In this document: positions 9,641 through 17,617 of the stretch, in pieces
How positions within the stretch are numbered: position 1 is the first letter of the stretch
Layout: every line of letters starts with the position of its first letter
Assembly: GCF_000454545.1 (NCBI RefSeq)
Contig: NZ_CM002139.1
Location: 4,316,370-4,343,246, forward strand
Direction: 5' to 3'
Source of the DNA: Xanthomonas cassavae CFBP 4642
GTDB taxonomy: Bacteria > Pseudomonadota > Gammaproteobacteria > Xanthomonadales > Xanthomonadaceae
Length of the DNA: 26,877 nt
Position numbers and translations under genes: made by a program
The notes under the pieces: model-generated
Seen by the model: only the letters and a program-made list of their open reading frames with translations
Database searches by the model: none
What the model was told of the DNA's origin: nothing

Positions 9641-11005
9641 TCAGTAAGCGAACTCGCGGAACACGCGATCGATATCGCCCTTCCACGCGCCGTGATACAG
9701 CGCCAGCTTGCGCTCGGCGGCGGTGACGCCGCTCTCGGCGATCTCGGCGATCACATCCAGAAACCCGGTTTCGTCCTGGCCGTCGCGATTCAGACGCGCA
9801 CGCCGGCGCAGCCCCTCGCGGGCGATGTTGACCGCCTCCACCGCCAGGTCGCGCACGGTGCCATTGCGGAACGGCAGGCCCAGCGCCTGCCTGGGCACGC
9901 CATCGCGCAAGGCGTGGCGCTCGGTGGGGCTGAAATCCTTGACCAGGTCCCAGGCCGCATCCAGCGCGGTGTCGTCGTAAAGCAGACCCACCCAGAACGC
10001 CGACAGCGCGCACAGGCGATTCCACGGACCGGCATCGGCGCCGCGCATTTCCAGATACTTCTTCAGGCGCACTTCCGGGAATGCGGTGGTCATGTGATCG
10101 GACCAGTCGCGCAGCGTCGGCAATGCACCAGGCAGCGCCGGCAGCTTGCCTTGCATGAAATCGCGGAAACTCTGCCCGCTGGCATCGACGTAGACGCCGT
10201 TGCGGCAAGAGAAATACATCGGCACATCGAGCAGGTAATCGACGTAGCGCTCGTAGCCGAAGCCGTCCTCGAACACGAAATCCAGCATGCCGGTGCGGTC
10301 GGCGTCGGTATCGGTCCAGATATGCGAGCGGTAGCTCAGGTAGCCGTTGGGCTTGCCCTCGGTGAACGGCGAATCGGCGAACAAGGCAGTGGCGATCGGC
10401 TGCAGCGCCAGCGAGACGCGGAACTTCTTCACCATGTCCGCTTCGGTGGCGTAATCCAGGTTGACCTGCACCGTGCAGGTGCGCGTCATCATGTCCAGGC
10501 CGAGCGAGCCGACCTTGGGCATGTAGCTCTTCATGATCTGGTAGCGGCCCTTGGGCATCCACGGCATCTGGTCGCGGCGCCACTTGGGCTGGAAGCCCAT
10601 GCCCAGGAACCCCAGCTGCAACTCGCCGGCCACCTGCGCCACTTCGTCCAGATGGGTGCCGGTTTCCACGCAGGTGTGGTGCAGGGTTTCCACTGCCGCG
10701 CCGGACAGTTCCAGCTGGCCGGCCGGCTCCAGCGTCACCGAAGCGCCGTCGCGCAGCAACGCGATGGTGCGGCCGTTTTCCTGCACCGGCTCCCAGCCGA
10801 AGCGGGTCAAGCCGGTCAGCAGGGCCTCGATGCCGCGGGCGCCGTCGAAGGTGGGCGCACGCAGATCATCGAGCTGGAAGCCGAACTTTTCGTGCTCGGT
10901 GCCGATCCGCCAGTCAGCGCTGGGCTTCTCGCCGGAGGCGAGGACCTGCACCAGTTCCGCGCGTTCGGTGATCGGCGTTTCGGCAACGTGGCTGGGACTC
11001 GACAA
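9641..11005 (-). CDS. gshA: Glutamate--cysteine ligase, plant/proteobacterial GCS2-like type
   Basis: The enzyme joins glutamate and cysteine with ATP to gamma-glutamylcysteine, the first and rate-limiting step of glutathione synthesis in the cytosol. The predicted 454 residues carry the family signatures [12 protein letters not shown] near residue 33, [20 protein letters not shown], and [19 protein letters not shown], as in the plant-type enzymes. The start is TTG at 11005 ([10 protein letters not shown]). It gives the expected length but has no good ribosome site, and the frame stays open about 140 codons further upstream. A GGGGAGG element lies about 40 nt upstream. The product is the co-substrate source for the formaldehyde operon in this window, although the two are not linked transcriptionally. 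Confidence 0.93.
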   Translation of the reverse strand: MSSPSHVAETPITERAELVQVLASGEKPSADWRIGTEHEKFGFQLDDLRAPTFDGARGIEALLTGLTRFGWEPVQENGRTIALLRDGASVTLEPAGQLELSGAAVETLHHTCVETGTHLDEVAQVAGELQLGFLGMGFQPKWRRDQMPWMPKGRYQIMKSYMPKVGSLGLDMMTRTCTVQVNLDYATEADMVKKFRVSLALQPIATALFADSPFTEGKPNGYLSYRSHIWTDTDADRTGMLDFVFEDGFGYERYVDYLLDVPMYFSCRNGVYVDASGQSFRDFMQGKLPALPGALPTLRDWSDHMTTAFPEVRLKKYLEMRGADAGPWNRLCALSAFWVGLLYDDTALDAAWDLVKDFSPTERHALRDGVPRQALGLPFRNGTVRDLAVEAVNIAREGLRRRARLNRDGQDETGFLDVIAEIAESGVTAAERKLALYHGAWKGDIDRVFREFAY

Positions 11006-11071
11006 GGGCAGGCTCGCAAACGAAAGGGGTGGGACGATGTGGGGATCCTCCCCAGCCACCGCAAGGCCCGC

Positions 11072-11077
11072 ACTATA
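11072..11077 (-). promoter_or_regulatory. Candidate -10 box for gshA
   Basis: On the minus strand TATAGT lies 67 bp upstream of the gshA TTG, in an otherwise very GC-rich region. No clear -35 was found. A leader of about 60 nt would include the partial palindrome at 11041-11053. The stretch 11006-11365 holds no separate gene that I can support. Confidence 0.4.
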
Positions 11078-11365
11078 ACCGCCCGGCGCGAAAGGATTGG
11101 CGACACCGGCAGGGCATGACATTTCCATCGATGCGCGCCCGCCATCGCTGGCAGCGGCGGCGTGATCCACGTCAACCTGCCAGGCTGCGCGGCCCGAGGA
11201 AGCAGCGCCCTCCGGCAAGGACCGACAATCACTGCGCGCCGGTCCTGCTCGCCCGCCATGCTGAGCAGGACGCCCATAACCGCATGCGGCCTGCCGGTCA
11301 TTGCAGGCTGCAGCGCGCGCATCCGCACTCGTGTCCACCTCGCCCGGCATGTGGCTTGAAACGCA

Positions 11366-11389
11366 AACGGCGGACCGAAGTCCGCCGTT
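11366..11389 (-). terminator. Rho-independent terminator after engB
   Basis: A perfect 10-bp stem AACGGCGGAC/GTCCGCCGTT encloses a 4-nt loop that reads TTCG on the minus strand, a very stable UUCG tetraloop. It is followed on that strand by TGCGTTTC. It lies 51 bp after the engB stop and separates engB from gshA. Confidence 0.85.
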
Positions 11390-11440
11390 GCTATACGACC
11401 CTGGGCATCGGCCCCGGCCTGACAATCGTGTTGCACGGCA

Positions 11441-12064
11441 TCATTGTGGCGTGGTGGTTTCCACGTCCAGGCCCAGCCAACCGCCGACGATGCCGCGCAG
11501 TTCGTCCACGCCCTGGCGCGATTGGCCCGAATAGGTCTGCACGGTCACGCTGTCGCCAAAGCGCGAGGTCACTTCCTTCTTGACCTTCTGCAGGGTCTGC
11601 ATCTGCTGGCCACGGCCGAGCTTGTCGGCCTTGGTCAGCAATCCGTGCGCGGGCAGGCCGCGTTCGGCCGCATAACCAAGCATCTGCAGGTCGTAGTCCT
11701 TGAGCGGGTGGCGGATGTCCATCACCACCACCAGCCCGCGCAGCGCCTCGCGGGTGCGGAAATAGCGGTCGATGAAGGCCTGCCAGTGCGCCTGCAGATC
11801 CTGCGGCACCTTGGCATAGCCGTAACCGGGCAGATCCACCAGATAGCGCTCGGGCTGGATCTGGAAGAACACCAGCTGCTGGGTGCGGCCAGGGGTCTTG
11901 GACACGCGCGCCAGCGAATTCTGGCGGGTCAGCGCATTGAGCGCGCTGGATTTTCCGGCGTTGGAGCGGCCGGCGAAGGCCACCTCGTAACCACCATCGT
12001 CAGGCAATTGCCGGGCGTTGTGGGCGGACAGGTGGTAGCGGGCTTGTTCGATAAGGAGCGACAT
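11441..12064 (-). CDS. engB: Ribosome biogenesis GTPase EngB (YihA/YsxC)
   Basis: This 207-residue TRAFAC-class GTPase is needed for 50S ribosomal subunit assembly. It shows the G1 P-loop GRSNAGKS (residues 32-39), the switch region VSKTPGRTQQLVFF, G3 as DLPGYGYA and G4 as TKADK. The frame is open 32 codons upstream, but MSLLIEQARYHLS is the family start and is preceded by a GCGGG stretch. The gene is divergent from cytochrome c4 and ends at a strong terminator. Divergent positioning of engB and a c4 cytochrome followed by dsbA is common in gammaproteobacteria, which supports the calls. Confidence 0.96.
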   Translation of the reverse strand: MSLLIEQARYHLSAHNARQLPDDGGYEVAFAGRSNAGKSSALNALTRQNSLARVSKTPGRTQQLVFFQIQPERYLVDLPGYGYAKVPQDLQAHWQAFIDRYFRTREALRGLVVVMDIRHPLKDYDLQMLGYAAERGLPAHGLLTKADKLGRGQQMQTLQKVKKEVTSRFGDSVTVQTYSGQSRQGVDELRGIVGGWLGLDVETTTPQ

Positions 12065-12113
12065 CCCGCTAGGATCGCACGTTCGGGCGCTGGCGGTTTT
12101 GCTGCACTGTTCG

Positions 12114-12143
12114 TTGACCCTGGCGCAAAGGCGTGTCGATAAT
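12114..12143 (+). promoter_or_regulatory. Sigma70-type promoter for cytochrome c4
   Basis: TTGACC (12114-12119) and GATAAT (12138-12143) are separated by 18 bp and lie 64 bp before the cytochrome ATG. Each box matches consensus at five of six positions. A GGAG ribosome site follows at about 12193. Confidence 0.65.
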
Positions 12144-12206
12144 CGAAGCACGCCTGCCACAGCCAGTACCCAACGCGCGGGCAGGGTCCATACGGAGCTT
12201 TAGCTG

Positions 12207-13004
12207 ATGCGCCATGCTCGTGTGCTAGTCCTCGCCGCCCTCGCCGTGCCGGTCGTTGCGGCCGTGGCGTTTGCGCAATCGGCGGTCACGCCGATCCCCG
12301 ATCCGCCACCCGTGCGCGTTGCGCCGCTGGAGGTGGACCTGGCAAAGACCACCTGGGGCGACGCCAAGGCCGGCCAGACCAAGGCCGCCGCCTGCGCGGC
12401 CTGCCATGGGCCGGACGGCAATCCGGCGGTGGCCATGTATCCGCGCATCGCCGGTCAGACCGAGCGCTACGTGGCGCATCAGGTGGCGCTGATCGCCAGC
12501 GGTGAGCGCAATACCGGGATGTCGGCGGTGATGGTGCCCTTCGTCAAGGACCTCACCGCGCAGGACATGCGCGACCTGGGCGCCTACTTCGCCACCCAGA
12601 AGTCCGCCGCCGGCGTGGCCGACGACGCGGTGATCGCCGAGGGCCCGTACCAGGGGATGAAGTTCTACGAAGTTGGCGAAAAGCTCTACCGCGGCGGCGA
12701 CGTGGCGCGTGGGGTCCCGGCCTGCATGGCCTGCCATGGCCCGTCCGGTGGCGGCAATCCGGGCCCGGCCTATCCGCGCCTGGGCGGCCAGCACGCCGAG
12801 TACGTGGCGCGGCGCCTGAAGGAATACCAGGCCGGCACCACCCAGGAGCGCAATCCGGCGCTGTTCAATATCATGGCGCAGGTGGCGCACCCGCTGACCG
12901 AGCAGGAGATCCAGGCGCTATCCAGCTATCTGCAAGGTCTGCACGACCGCGCCGACGACGCGGCGGCCGCACGGCCGCCTGCCGCGTCGCCGGCGCGCTC
13001 ATGA
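12207..13004 (+). CDS. Diheme cytochrome c4
   Basis: This exported 265-residue electron carrier has a signal peptide (residues 1-24, ending AFAQ) and two homologous class I cytochrome c domains. Heme-binding motifs are CAACH (Cys63, Cys66, His67) and CMACH (Cys173, Cys176, His177). Likely distal Met ligands lie in GMSAVMVPF and in the NIMAQVAHPL segment. Both domains contain YPRIAGQ/YPRLGGQ, typical of c4. In other bacteria c4 feeds electrons to terminal oxidases in the periplasm. The C-terminus is an Ala/Pro-rich tail. The gene has its own promoter and a terminator hairpin 47 bp after its stop, before the dsbA genes. Confidence 0.93.
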   Translation: MRHARVLVLAALAVPVVAAVAFAQSAVTPIPDPPPVRVAPLEVDLAKTTWGDAKAGQTKAAACAACHGPDGNPAVAMYPRIAGQTERYVAHQVALIASGERNTGMSAVMVPFVKDLTAQDMRDLGAYFATQKSAAGVADDAVIAEGPYQGMKFYEVGEKLYRGGDVARGVPACMACHGPSGGGNPGPAYPRLGGQHAEYVARRLKEYQAGTTQERNPALFNIMAQVAHPLTEQEIQALSSYLQGLHDRADDAAAARPPAASPARS

Positions 13005-13050
13005 GGCCGGTATGGTCATGAGTTAGCCCGCGCCACTGCCTCACCATGTC

Positions 13051-13078
13051 ACGACGCCGGTCCCGCGACCGGCGTCGT
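13051..13078 (+). terminator. Strong hairpin between cytochrome c4 and dsbA
   Basis: A perfect 12-bp stem ACGACGCCGGTC/GACCGGCGTCGT with a CCGC loop is followed by CGTTTCCC. The T run is short, so termination may be partial. The hairpin lies only 39 bp before the dsbA ATG, so it could also attenuate read-through into dsbA. Confidence 0.7.
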
Positions 13079-13117
13079 CGTTTCCCGCCCTCCCCCCTGC
13101 ATCCCCACGGAGCCTGC

Positions 13118-13768
13118 ATGAATCTGTTTTCCCGTTTGTCCCTGCTGTTGTTGATCCTGGTGCCACTGGCGGCCTGTGCCGCCGACAAGAAGGCCGCGCC
13201 GGTCGCAGGCGAGGACTACACCCTGATCGACGGCGGCCAACCGTATGCACCGCTGGCCGGCAAGGTCGAAGTGGTGGAAGTGTTCGGCTATACCTGCCCG
13301 CACTGCGCGCATTTCGAGCCGGTGCTGGAGGCCTGGGTCGCCAAGCAACCGTCCTACGTGCGCTTCACCCCGGTGCCGGCGGCGTTCGGCGGGTTCTGGG
13401 ATGCCTTCGCGCGCGCCTACTTCACCGCCGACATGCTGGGCGTGGCCAAGCGTAGCCATCGCGCCATGTTCGATGCCATCCATGAAAAGCAGAGCGTGCC
13501 GACCCAGAACGTCTCCCCGGACGAACTGGCCGTGTTCTATGCCGACTACGGCGTGCCGCAGCAGCGCTTCGTGGACATCTTCAAGAGCGAGGCGGTGGAT
13601 GCCAGGCTCAAGGCTGCGCGCGAGTTCGCGCTGCGCAGCAAGCTGCCGGGCACGCCGGCCCTGATCGTCAACGGGCGCTACCTGATCGGCGCGCGCAATT
13701 ATCCGGACATGTTGAAGATTGCCGACTACCTGATTGCACGCGAGCACGCCGGGCCGGCCAAGCGCTGA
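13118..13768 (+). CDS. dsbA: DsbA-like thiol:disulfide oxidoreductase, lipoprotein
   Basis: This 216-residue DsbA-family oxidase introduces disulfides into exported proteins. The active site is Cys60-Pro-His-Cys63 in VFGYTCPHC, the classical DsbA dipeptide. The cis-proline loop is GTPALIVNGRY. The signal sequence ends in a lipobox, LAAC (Cys20), so it is probably membrane-anchored rather than soluble like E. coli DsbA. The frame is open upstream to 13046, but that part is the terminator stem; the ATG follows a GGAG site at about 8 nt. A second paralogue follows 91 bp downstream. Confidence 0.93.
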   Translation: MNLFSRLSLLLLILVPLAACAADKKAAPVAGEDYTLIDGGQPYAPLAGKVEVVEVFGYTCPHCAHFEPVLEAWVAKQPSYVRFTPVPAAFGGFWDAFARAYFTADMLGVAKRSHRAMFDAIHEKQSVPTQNVSPDELAVFYADYGVPQQRFVDIFKSEAVDARLKAAREFALRSKLPGTPALIVNGRYLIGARNYPDMLKIADYLIAREHAGPAKR

Positions 13769-13859
13769 ACCACGTAACCGTTACCGACGGCCGCCCGTGG
13801 CATCATGCGTCCCGCGGCCGCCCGGCCCTTTCCTCGCCCCACGCTGGAGATTCCATCCG

Positions 13860-14675
13860 ATGAAGACCCGCTTTGCCCTGACGCTGATGGCACTGCTCCC
13901 GATCCTGGTCGCCTGCAAGGCCCAGGACGGCTCGTCCGACACCTCGCCCGCCGCCGCCACGCCCGCTGCCGAAACGGCGCCCGCTCCGGCCGCCGCGACG
14001 CCGGCCGCCGATCCGGCGGCTCCGCCCGCTGCTGGCGAAAGCGCCACCACCCCGCCGCCTGCCGCGCCCAGCGCTGCCCCGCGCGCGCCCAATGGCCCGG
14101 AGCCGGTCGCCGGCACCGACTATGTGGATATCGAAGGTGGTCAGCCGTACCAGCAGGCCGCCGGCAAGATCGAAGTGGCCGAGGTGTTCGGCTATGTCTG
14201 CCCTGCCTGCAACGCGTTCCAGCCGCTGATCGGCCCGTGGAAGGCCGGCCTGCCCTCGGACGTGCATTTCGTCTATGTGCCGGCGATGTTCGGTGGCCCG
14301 TGGGATGACTACGGTCGCGCCTTCTACGCCGCCGAAACGCTGGGCGTGCAGGAAAAGACCCACGAAGCGCTGTACAAGGCCATCCACGTCGACCAGACCC
14401 TCAAGGGCGAGCGCGGCAAGGATTCGGTGCAGGATATCGCCGCGTTCTACGCCAAGTACGGCGTGGACCAGAAGACCTTCATCGACACCATGAGCAGCTT
14501 CGGTGTGTCGGCCAAGACCAATCGCGCCAAGCAGTTCGCCACCCGCAGCAAGATCACCGGCACGCCGTCGCTGATCGTCAACGGCAAGTACCTGGTCAAG
14601 GGCCAGAGCTTTCCGGACATGCTGCGCATCGCCGATCACCTGATCGCGCGCGAGCGCGCCACGCTGGCCAAGTGA
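13860..14675 (+). CDS. Second DsbA-like lipoprotein with Ala/Pro linker
   Basis: This 271-residue paralogue of the preceding dsbA has a lipobox, LVAC (Cys19), and a low-complexity Ala/Pro/Thr linker at about residues 30-80. The DsbA fold follows, with active site Cys114-Pro-Ala-Cys117 (VFGYVCPACNAF) and cis-Pro loop GTPSLIVNGKY. The CPAC dipeptide differs from CPHC and should change redox potential. The linker would hold the domain away from the membrane, possibly reaching toward the cell wall. Start choice: the ATG gives a clean signal peptide, while the open frame upstream does not. It is followed 19 bp later by the phosphatase-fold gene, so the two may be co-transcribed. Confidence 0.92.
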   Translation: MKTRFALTLMALLPILVACKAQDGSSDTSPAAATPAAETAPAPAAATPAADPAAPPAAGESATTPPPAAPSAAPRAPNGPEPVAGTDYVDIEGGQPYQQAAGKIEVAEVFGYVCPACNAFQPLIGPWKAGLPSDVHFVYVPAMFGGPWDDYGRAFYAAETLGVQEKTHEALYKAIHVDQTLKGERGKDSVQDIAAFYAKYGVDQKTFIDTMSSFGVSAKTNRAKQFATRSKITGTPSLIVNGKYLVKGQSFPDMLRIADHLIARERATLAK

Positions 14676-14694
14676 TCCTGTCGATCGCCGCCCT

Positions 14695-15462
14695 GTGAAC
14701 GCTTCGGATTCGCGCACCCTGCGGGTGCTGACCGCCAATATCCAGGCCGGCTCCAGCACCCGCCGCTACAGCGATTACGTGACCCGCAGCTGGTCGCATG
14801 CGTTGCCGCTGGGCAGCAAGCGCACCAGCCTGGACAGCATCGCCAAACTGGCCGGAGAGCGCGACATCGTCGGCCTGCAGGAGGCCGACCCGGGCAGCCT
14901 GCGCTCGGGCTTCACCAACCAGACCCACTATCTGGCCGAGCGCGCCGGCTTCCACTACTGGAGCCATCAGCCCAACCGCCGCATGGGCGGGGTAGCCTCA
15001 AGCGCAAATGGCCTGCTGAGCAAGCTGGAACCGCTGGAAGTGCAGGACCATGCCCTGCCCGGCCGCATCGGCGGGCGCGGCATCCTGCTGGCCAAGTTCG
15101 GGCAGGGCCGCGATGGCCTTGCCGTGGCAGTGGCGCATCTGTCGCTGGGCGCCAACTCGCGCATGGCGCAGCTGGCCTTCATTGCCGAACTGTTGTCCCA
15201 GCATCCCAATGTGATGTTGATGGGCGATTTCAACTGCGTGGCCGACCGTCCGGAAATGCAGGCCCTGTATCGCCACACCCGGTTGCAGCCTCCGGGCTGC
15301 GTGGTGCACACCTTTCCCAGCTGGCGGCCGGATCGTGCCATCGACCATATCCTGGTCAGCGACAGTCTGGTGATCGAACACACCGAGGCCATTCCCGCTG
15401 CCTTCTCCGATCACCTGGCAGTCGGTATGGATATCCGCGTTCCGCTGCAGCTGCTGCGCTAG
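14695..15462 (+). CDS. Endonuclease/exonuclease/phosphatase-fold protein
   Basis: This 255-residue protein of the EEP (DNase I/APE1-like) superfamily shows the ordered metal and catalytic motifs: LRVLTANIQ near the start, GLQEAD (Glu about 57), VAHLSLG, LMGDFNC (Asp/Asn pair), and DHILVSD plus SDHLAVGMD at the end. No signal peptide is visible, so it is probably cytosolic. Members cleave DNA, phosphodiesters or phosphoinositides, and the substrate here is not predictable. It starts at GTG 19 bp after the second dsbA-like gene, without a strong ribosome site. A T-run terminator follows 61 bp after its stop. Confidence 0.88.
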   Translation: MNASDSRTLRVLTANIQAGSSTRRYSDYVTRSWSHALPLGSKRTSLDSIAKLAGERDIVGLQEADPGSLRSGFTNQTHYLAERAGFHYWSHQPNRRMGGVASSANGLLSKLEPLEVQDHALPGRIGGRGILLAKFGQGRDGLAVAVAHLSLGANSRMAQLAFIAELLSQHPNVMLMGDFNCVADRPEMQALYRHTRLQPPGCVVHTFPSWRPDRAIDHILVSDSLVIEHTEAIPAAFSDHLAVGMDIRVPLQLLR

Positions 15463-15523
15463 CGCACCTGAACTGCCAACGGGGTTCGCACTGGCGAACT
15501 CGACCGACGACACCCCCTAGACA

Positions 15524-15553
15524 CCGTCTGTGCGATAACGCAGGCGGTTTTTT
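15524..15553 (+). terminator. Rho-independent terminator before betT
   Basis: The stem is CCGTCTGTG/CGCAGGCGG (9 pairs, two G-U), the loop is CGATAA, and six T residues follow directly (15548-15553). It ends the dsbA/EEP transcript. It lies 46 bp before betT, so the betT promoter must be in the short gap or upstream of this hairpin. Confidence 0.85.
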
Positions 15554-15565
15554 CGTTGGGAGCAC

Positions 15566-15575
15566 GTCACGTGAC
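15566..15575. promoter_or_regulatory. Palindrome GTCACGTGAC upstream of betT
   Basis: A perfect 10-bp palindrome sits between the terminator and the betT ATG, 24 bp before the start. It could be an operator for choline or osmotic control. No regulator gene is adjacent, so this is a guess from position. Confidence 0.35.
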
Positions 15576-15598
15576 ACGCATCCTGTGAGTGCGTCGAT

Positions 15599-17578
15599 AT
15601 GAGTGCAGTCGAACCGCAGCCGTTGCCGGTACGCACTCTGCGGCCGGTGTTCTTGCTGGCGGCGACGGTGGTCTGCACATTCGCCTTGCTGGTTGCGCTG
15701 TTTCCACTGGATGCAGGCCGTGTGCTGCTGGATGCGCAGATCTGGGCCTCGCGCAATGTCGGCTGGTACTACCTGCTGGCGATGACGCTGTATCTGGTGT
15801 TCGTGCTCGGCACCGCCTTGTCCAGCTACGGCAACATCAAGCTCGGCGCCGACCACGACGAGCCGGAATTCAGCTATCTCTCGTGGGCCGGCATGCTGTT
15901 TGCCGCCGGCATCAGCATCACGCTCTTCTTCTTCTGCGTTTCCGAACCGCTGACCCACTATCTGCAACCGCCACAAGGCGGTACCGGCAGTGGCGAAGCG
16001 TCCGCGCGGCAGGCGATGCAGTTGCTCTTCCTGCATTGGGGGCTGCATGGCTGGGGCGTGTTCGCGCTGGCGGCGATGGCGCTGGCGTATTTCGCCTTCC
16101 GTCATAACCTTCCGCTGGCCCTGCGCTCGGCGCTGTATCCGCTGATCGGCAAACGCATCAACGGGCCGATCGGTTACACCGTGGATGCGCTGGGCATCGT
16201 GGCAACGGTATTCGGCATCGGTGCGGACATGGGCTTTGGCGTGCTGCATCTCAACGCCGGGCTGAGCACCTTGTTCGATGTGCCGCATACGCACTGGGTG
16301 CAGGTCGCGTTGATCGTGGCAATGATGGGCGCGGCCATCGTGGTGGCGGTGTCCGGCGTTGAAAAAGGCGTGCGCTGGATGTCGGACATCAACATGCTGC
16401 TGGCGATCGCGCTGCTGCTGTTCATGCTGTTCGCCGGGCCGACCCAGTATCTGCTCAACGCCCTGATGCAGAACCTGGGCGACTACCTGGGCAGCGTGGT
16501 CGGCAAGAGTTTCGACGTCTACGCCTATGGCGGGCGCGCCGACTGGCTGGGCAACTGGACGGTGTTCTATTGGGCCTGGTGGATCGGCTGGGCACCGTTT
16601 GTCGGCCTGTTCATTGCGCGCATCTCGCGCGGCCGCACCATTCGCCAATTCGTGCTGGGCGTGTTGTTGATCCCGCTGGGATTCACCCTGGCGTGGCTGT
16701 CGATCTTCGGCAACAGCGCGCTGGATCAGTTGTTGCACCATGGCCAGGGCGCATGGGCGCAACAGGCCATCGATGCGCCACAGACGGTGCTGTACTCACT
16801 GCTGCAAAGCTACCCGTGGAGCCGCACGGTGATCACGGTGACGGTGGCGATCAGCTTCGTGTTCTTTGTCACCTCGGCCGACTCCGGCACCGTGGTGCTG
16901 TCCACGCTGTCCTCGCATGGCGGCGAGCCGCACGACGACGGCCCGCGCTGGCTGCGCGTGTTCTGGGGCGTGCTCACTGCCGTGGTCACGGCAGGGTTAC
17001 TGTTGGCCGGCAGCATGGATGCGCTGAAATCGGCGGTAGTGCTTGCCTCGCTGCCGTTTTCTGCGGTGCTGCTGCTGATGGCATGGGGCCTGTCACGCGC
17101 ATTGAGCGAGGAATCGCAGCGCAAACGTGCGCAGCTCTACAGCCCCAGCCCGCTCATCGGGCAATCGCGTCATCACCGCGGCTGGCGTCAGCGCCTGGGC
17201 CAGGCGATGCATTTCCCGGCGCGCGATGAGGTCTACCGCTTCATGCACGACCAGGTGCGCCCGGCGATCGAGGCGGTGACCACGCAATTGCAGGAAGAAG
17301 GCTGGAACGTCAGTAGCCGCATCGACGATGGCGACATGGAAATCAGCGTCGATCACGGCGAACAACAAGGCTTCCGCTACCAGGTGGTGATGCGCGGCTA
17401 TCTCACCCCGTCGTTCGCCGCGCAGCGCTTCCGCAACCAGCGCTACTACCGCGCCGAGGTCTATCTATACGAAGGCAGCCAGGACTACGACCTGGTTAGC
17501 TACAGCCGCGAACAAATCATCAACGACATCATCGATCAATACGAGCGTCACCTGCAGTTCCTGCACCTCACGCGCTGA
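15599..17578 (+). CDS. betT: BCCT-family choline transporter
   Basis: This inner-membrane betaine/choline/carnitine transporter has 659 residues, close to E. coli BetT. It has about twelve membrane helices over residues 15-510 and a long soluble C-terminal domain (about 520-659) like that which tunes osmotic activation in BetT. The BCCT signature WAWWIGWAPFVGLFIARISR, containing the substrate-site tryptophans, is present. It should import choline coupled to an ion gradient. It is the first gene of betT-betB-betA; the next gene follows after 39 bp. The ATG has only a weak ribosome site. No betI repressor gene is adjacent. Glycine betaine as substrate cannot be excluded, but the neighbours favour choline. 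Confidence 0.94.
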   Translation: MSAVEPQPLPVRTLRPVFLLAATVVCTFALLVALFPLDAGRVLLDAQIWASRNVGWYYLLAMTLYLVFVLGTALSSYGNIKLGADHDEPEFSYLSWAGMLFAAGISITLFFFCVSEPLTHYLQPPQGGTGSGEASARQAMQLLFLHWGLHGWGVFALAAMALAYFAFRHNLPLALRSALYPLIGKRINGPIGYTVDALGIVATVFGIGADMGFGVLHLNAGLSTLFDVPHTHWVQVALIVAMMGAAIVVAVSGVEKGVRWMSDINMLLAIALLLFMLFAGPTQYLLNALMQNLGDYLGSVVGKSFDVYAYGGRADWLGNWTVFYWAWWIGWAPFVGLFIARISRGRTIRQFVLGVLLIPLGFTLAWLSIFGNSALDQLLHHGQGAWAQQAIDAPQTVLYSLLQSYPWSRTVITVTVAISFVFFVTSADSGTVVLSTLSSHGGEPHDDGPRWLRVFWGVLTAVVTAGLLLAGSMDALKSAVVLASLPFSAVLLLMAWGLSRALSEESQRKRAQLYSPSPLIGQSRHHRGWRQRLGQAMHFPARDEVYRFMHDQVRPAIEAVTTQLQEEGWNVSSRIDDGDMEISVDHGEQQGFRYQVVMRGYLTPSFAAQRFRNQRYYRAEVYLYEGSQDYDLVSYSREQIINDIIDQYERHLQFLHLTR

Positions 17579-17617
17579 GCTGCCTCGCTGCGGCGACCGT
17601 CCCACAGGAGGTTTGTC

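Noticed and set aside
9390..10583. Long minus-strand ORF of 397 codons
   Set aside because: It is an out-of-frame shadow of gshA, Arg/Gly-rich; the gshA frame carries the conserved motifs.
15356..16762. 468-codon minus-strand ORF antisense to betT
   Set aside because: His/Gln/Arg-rich antisense frame typical of GC-rich DNA; the plus-strand BCCT transporter is unambiguous.
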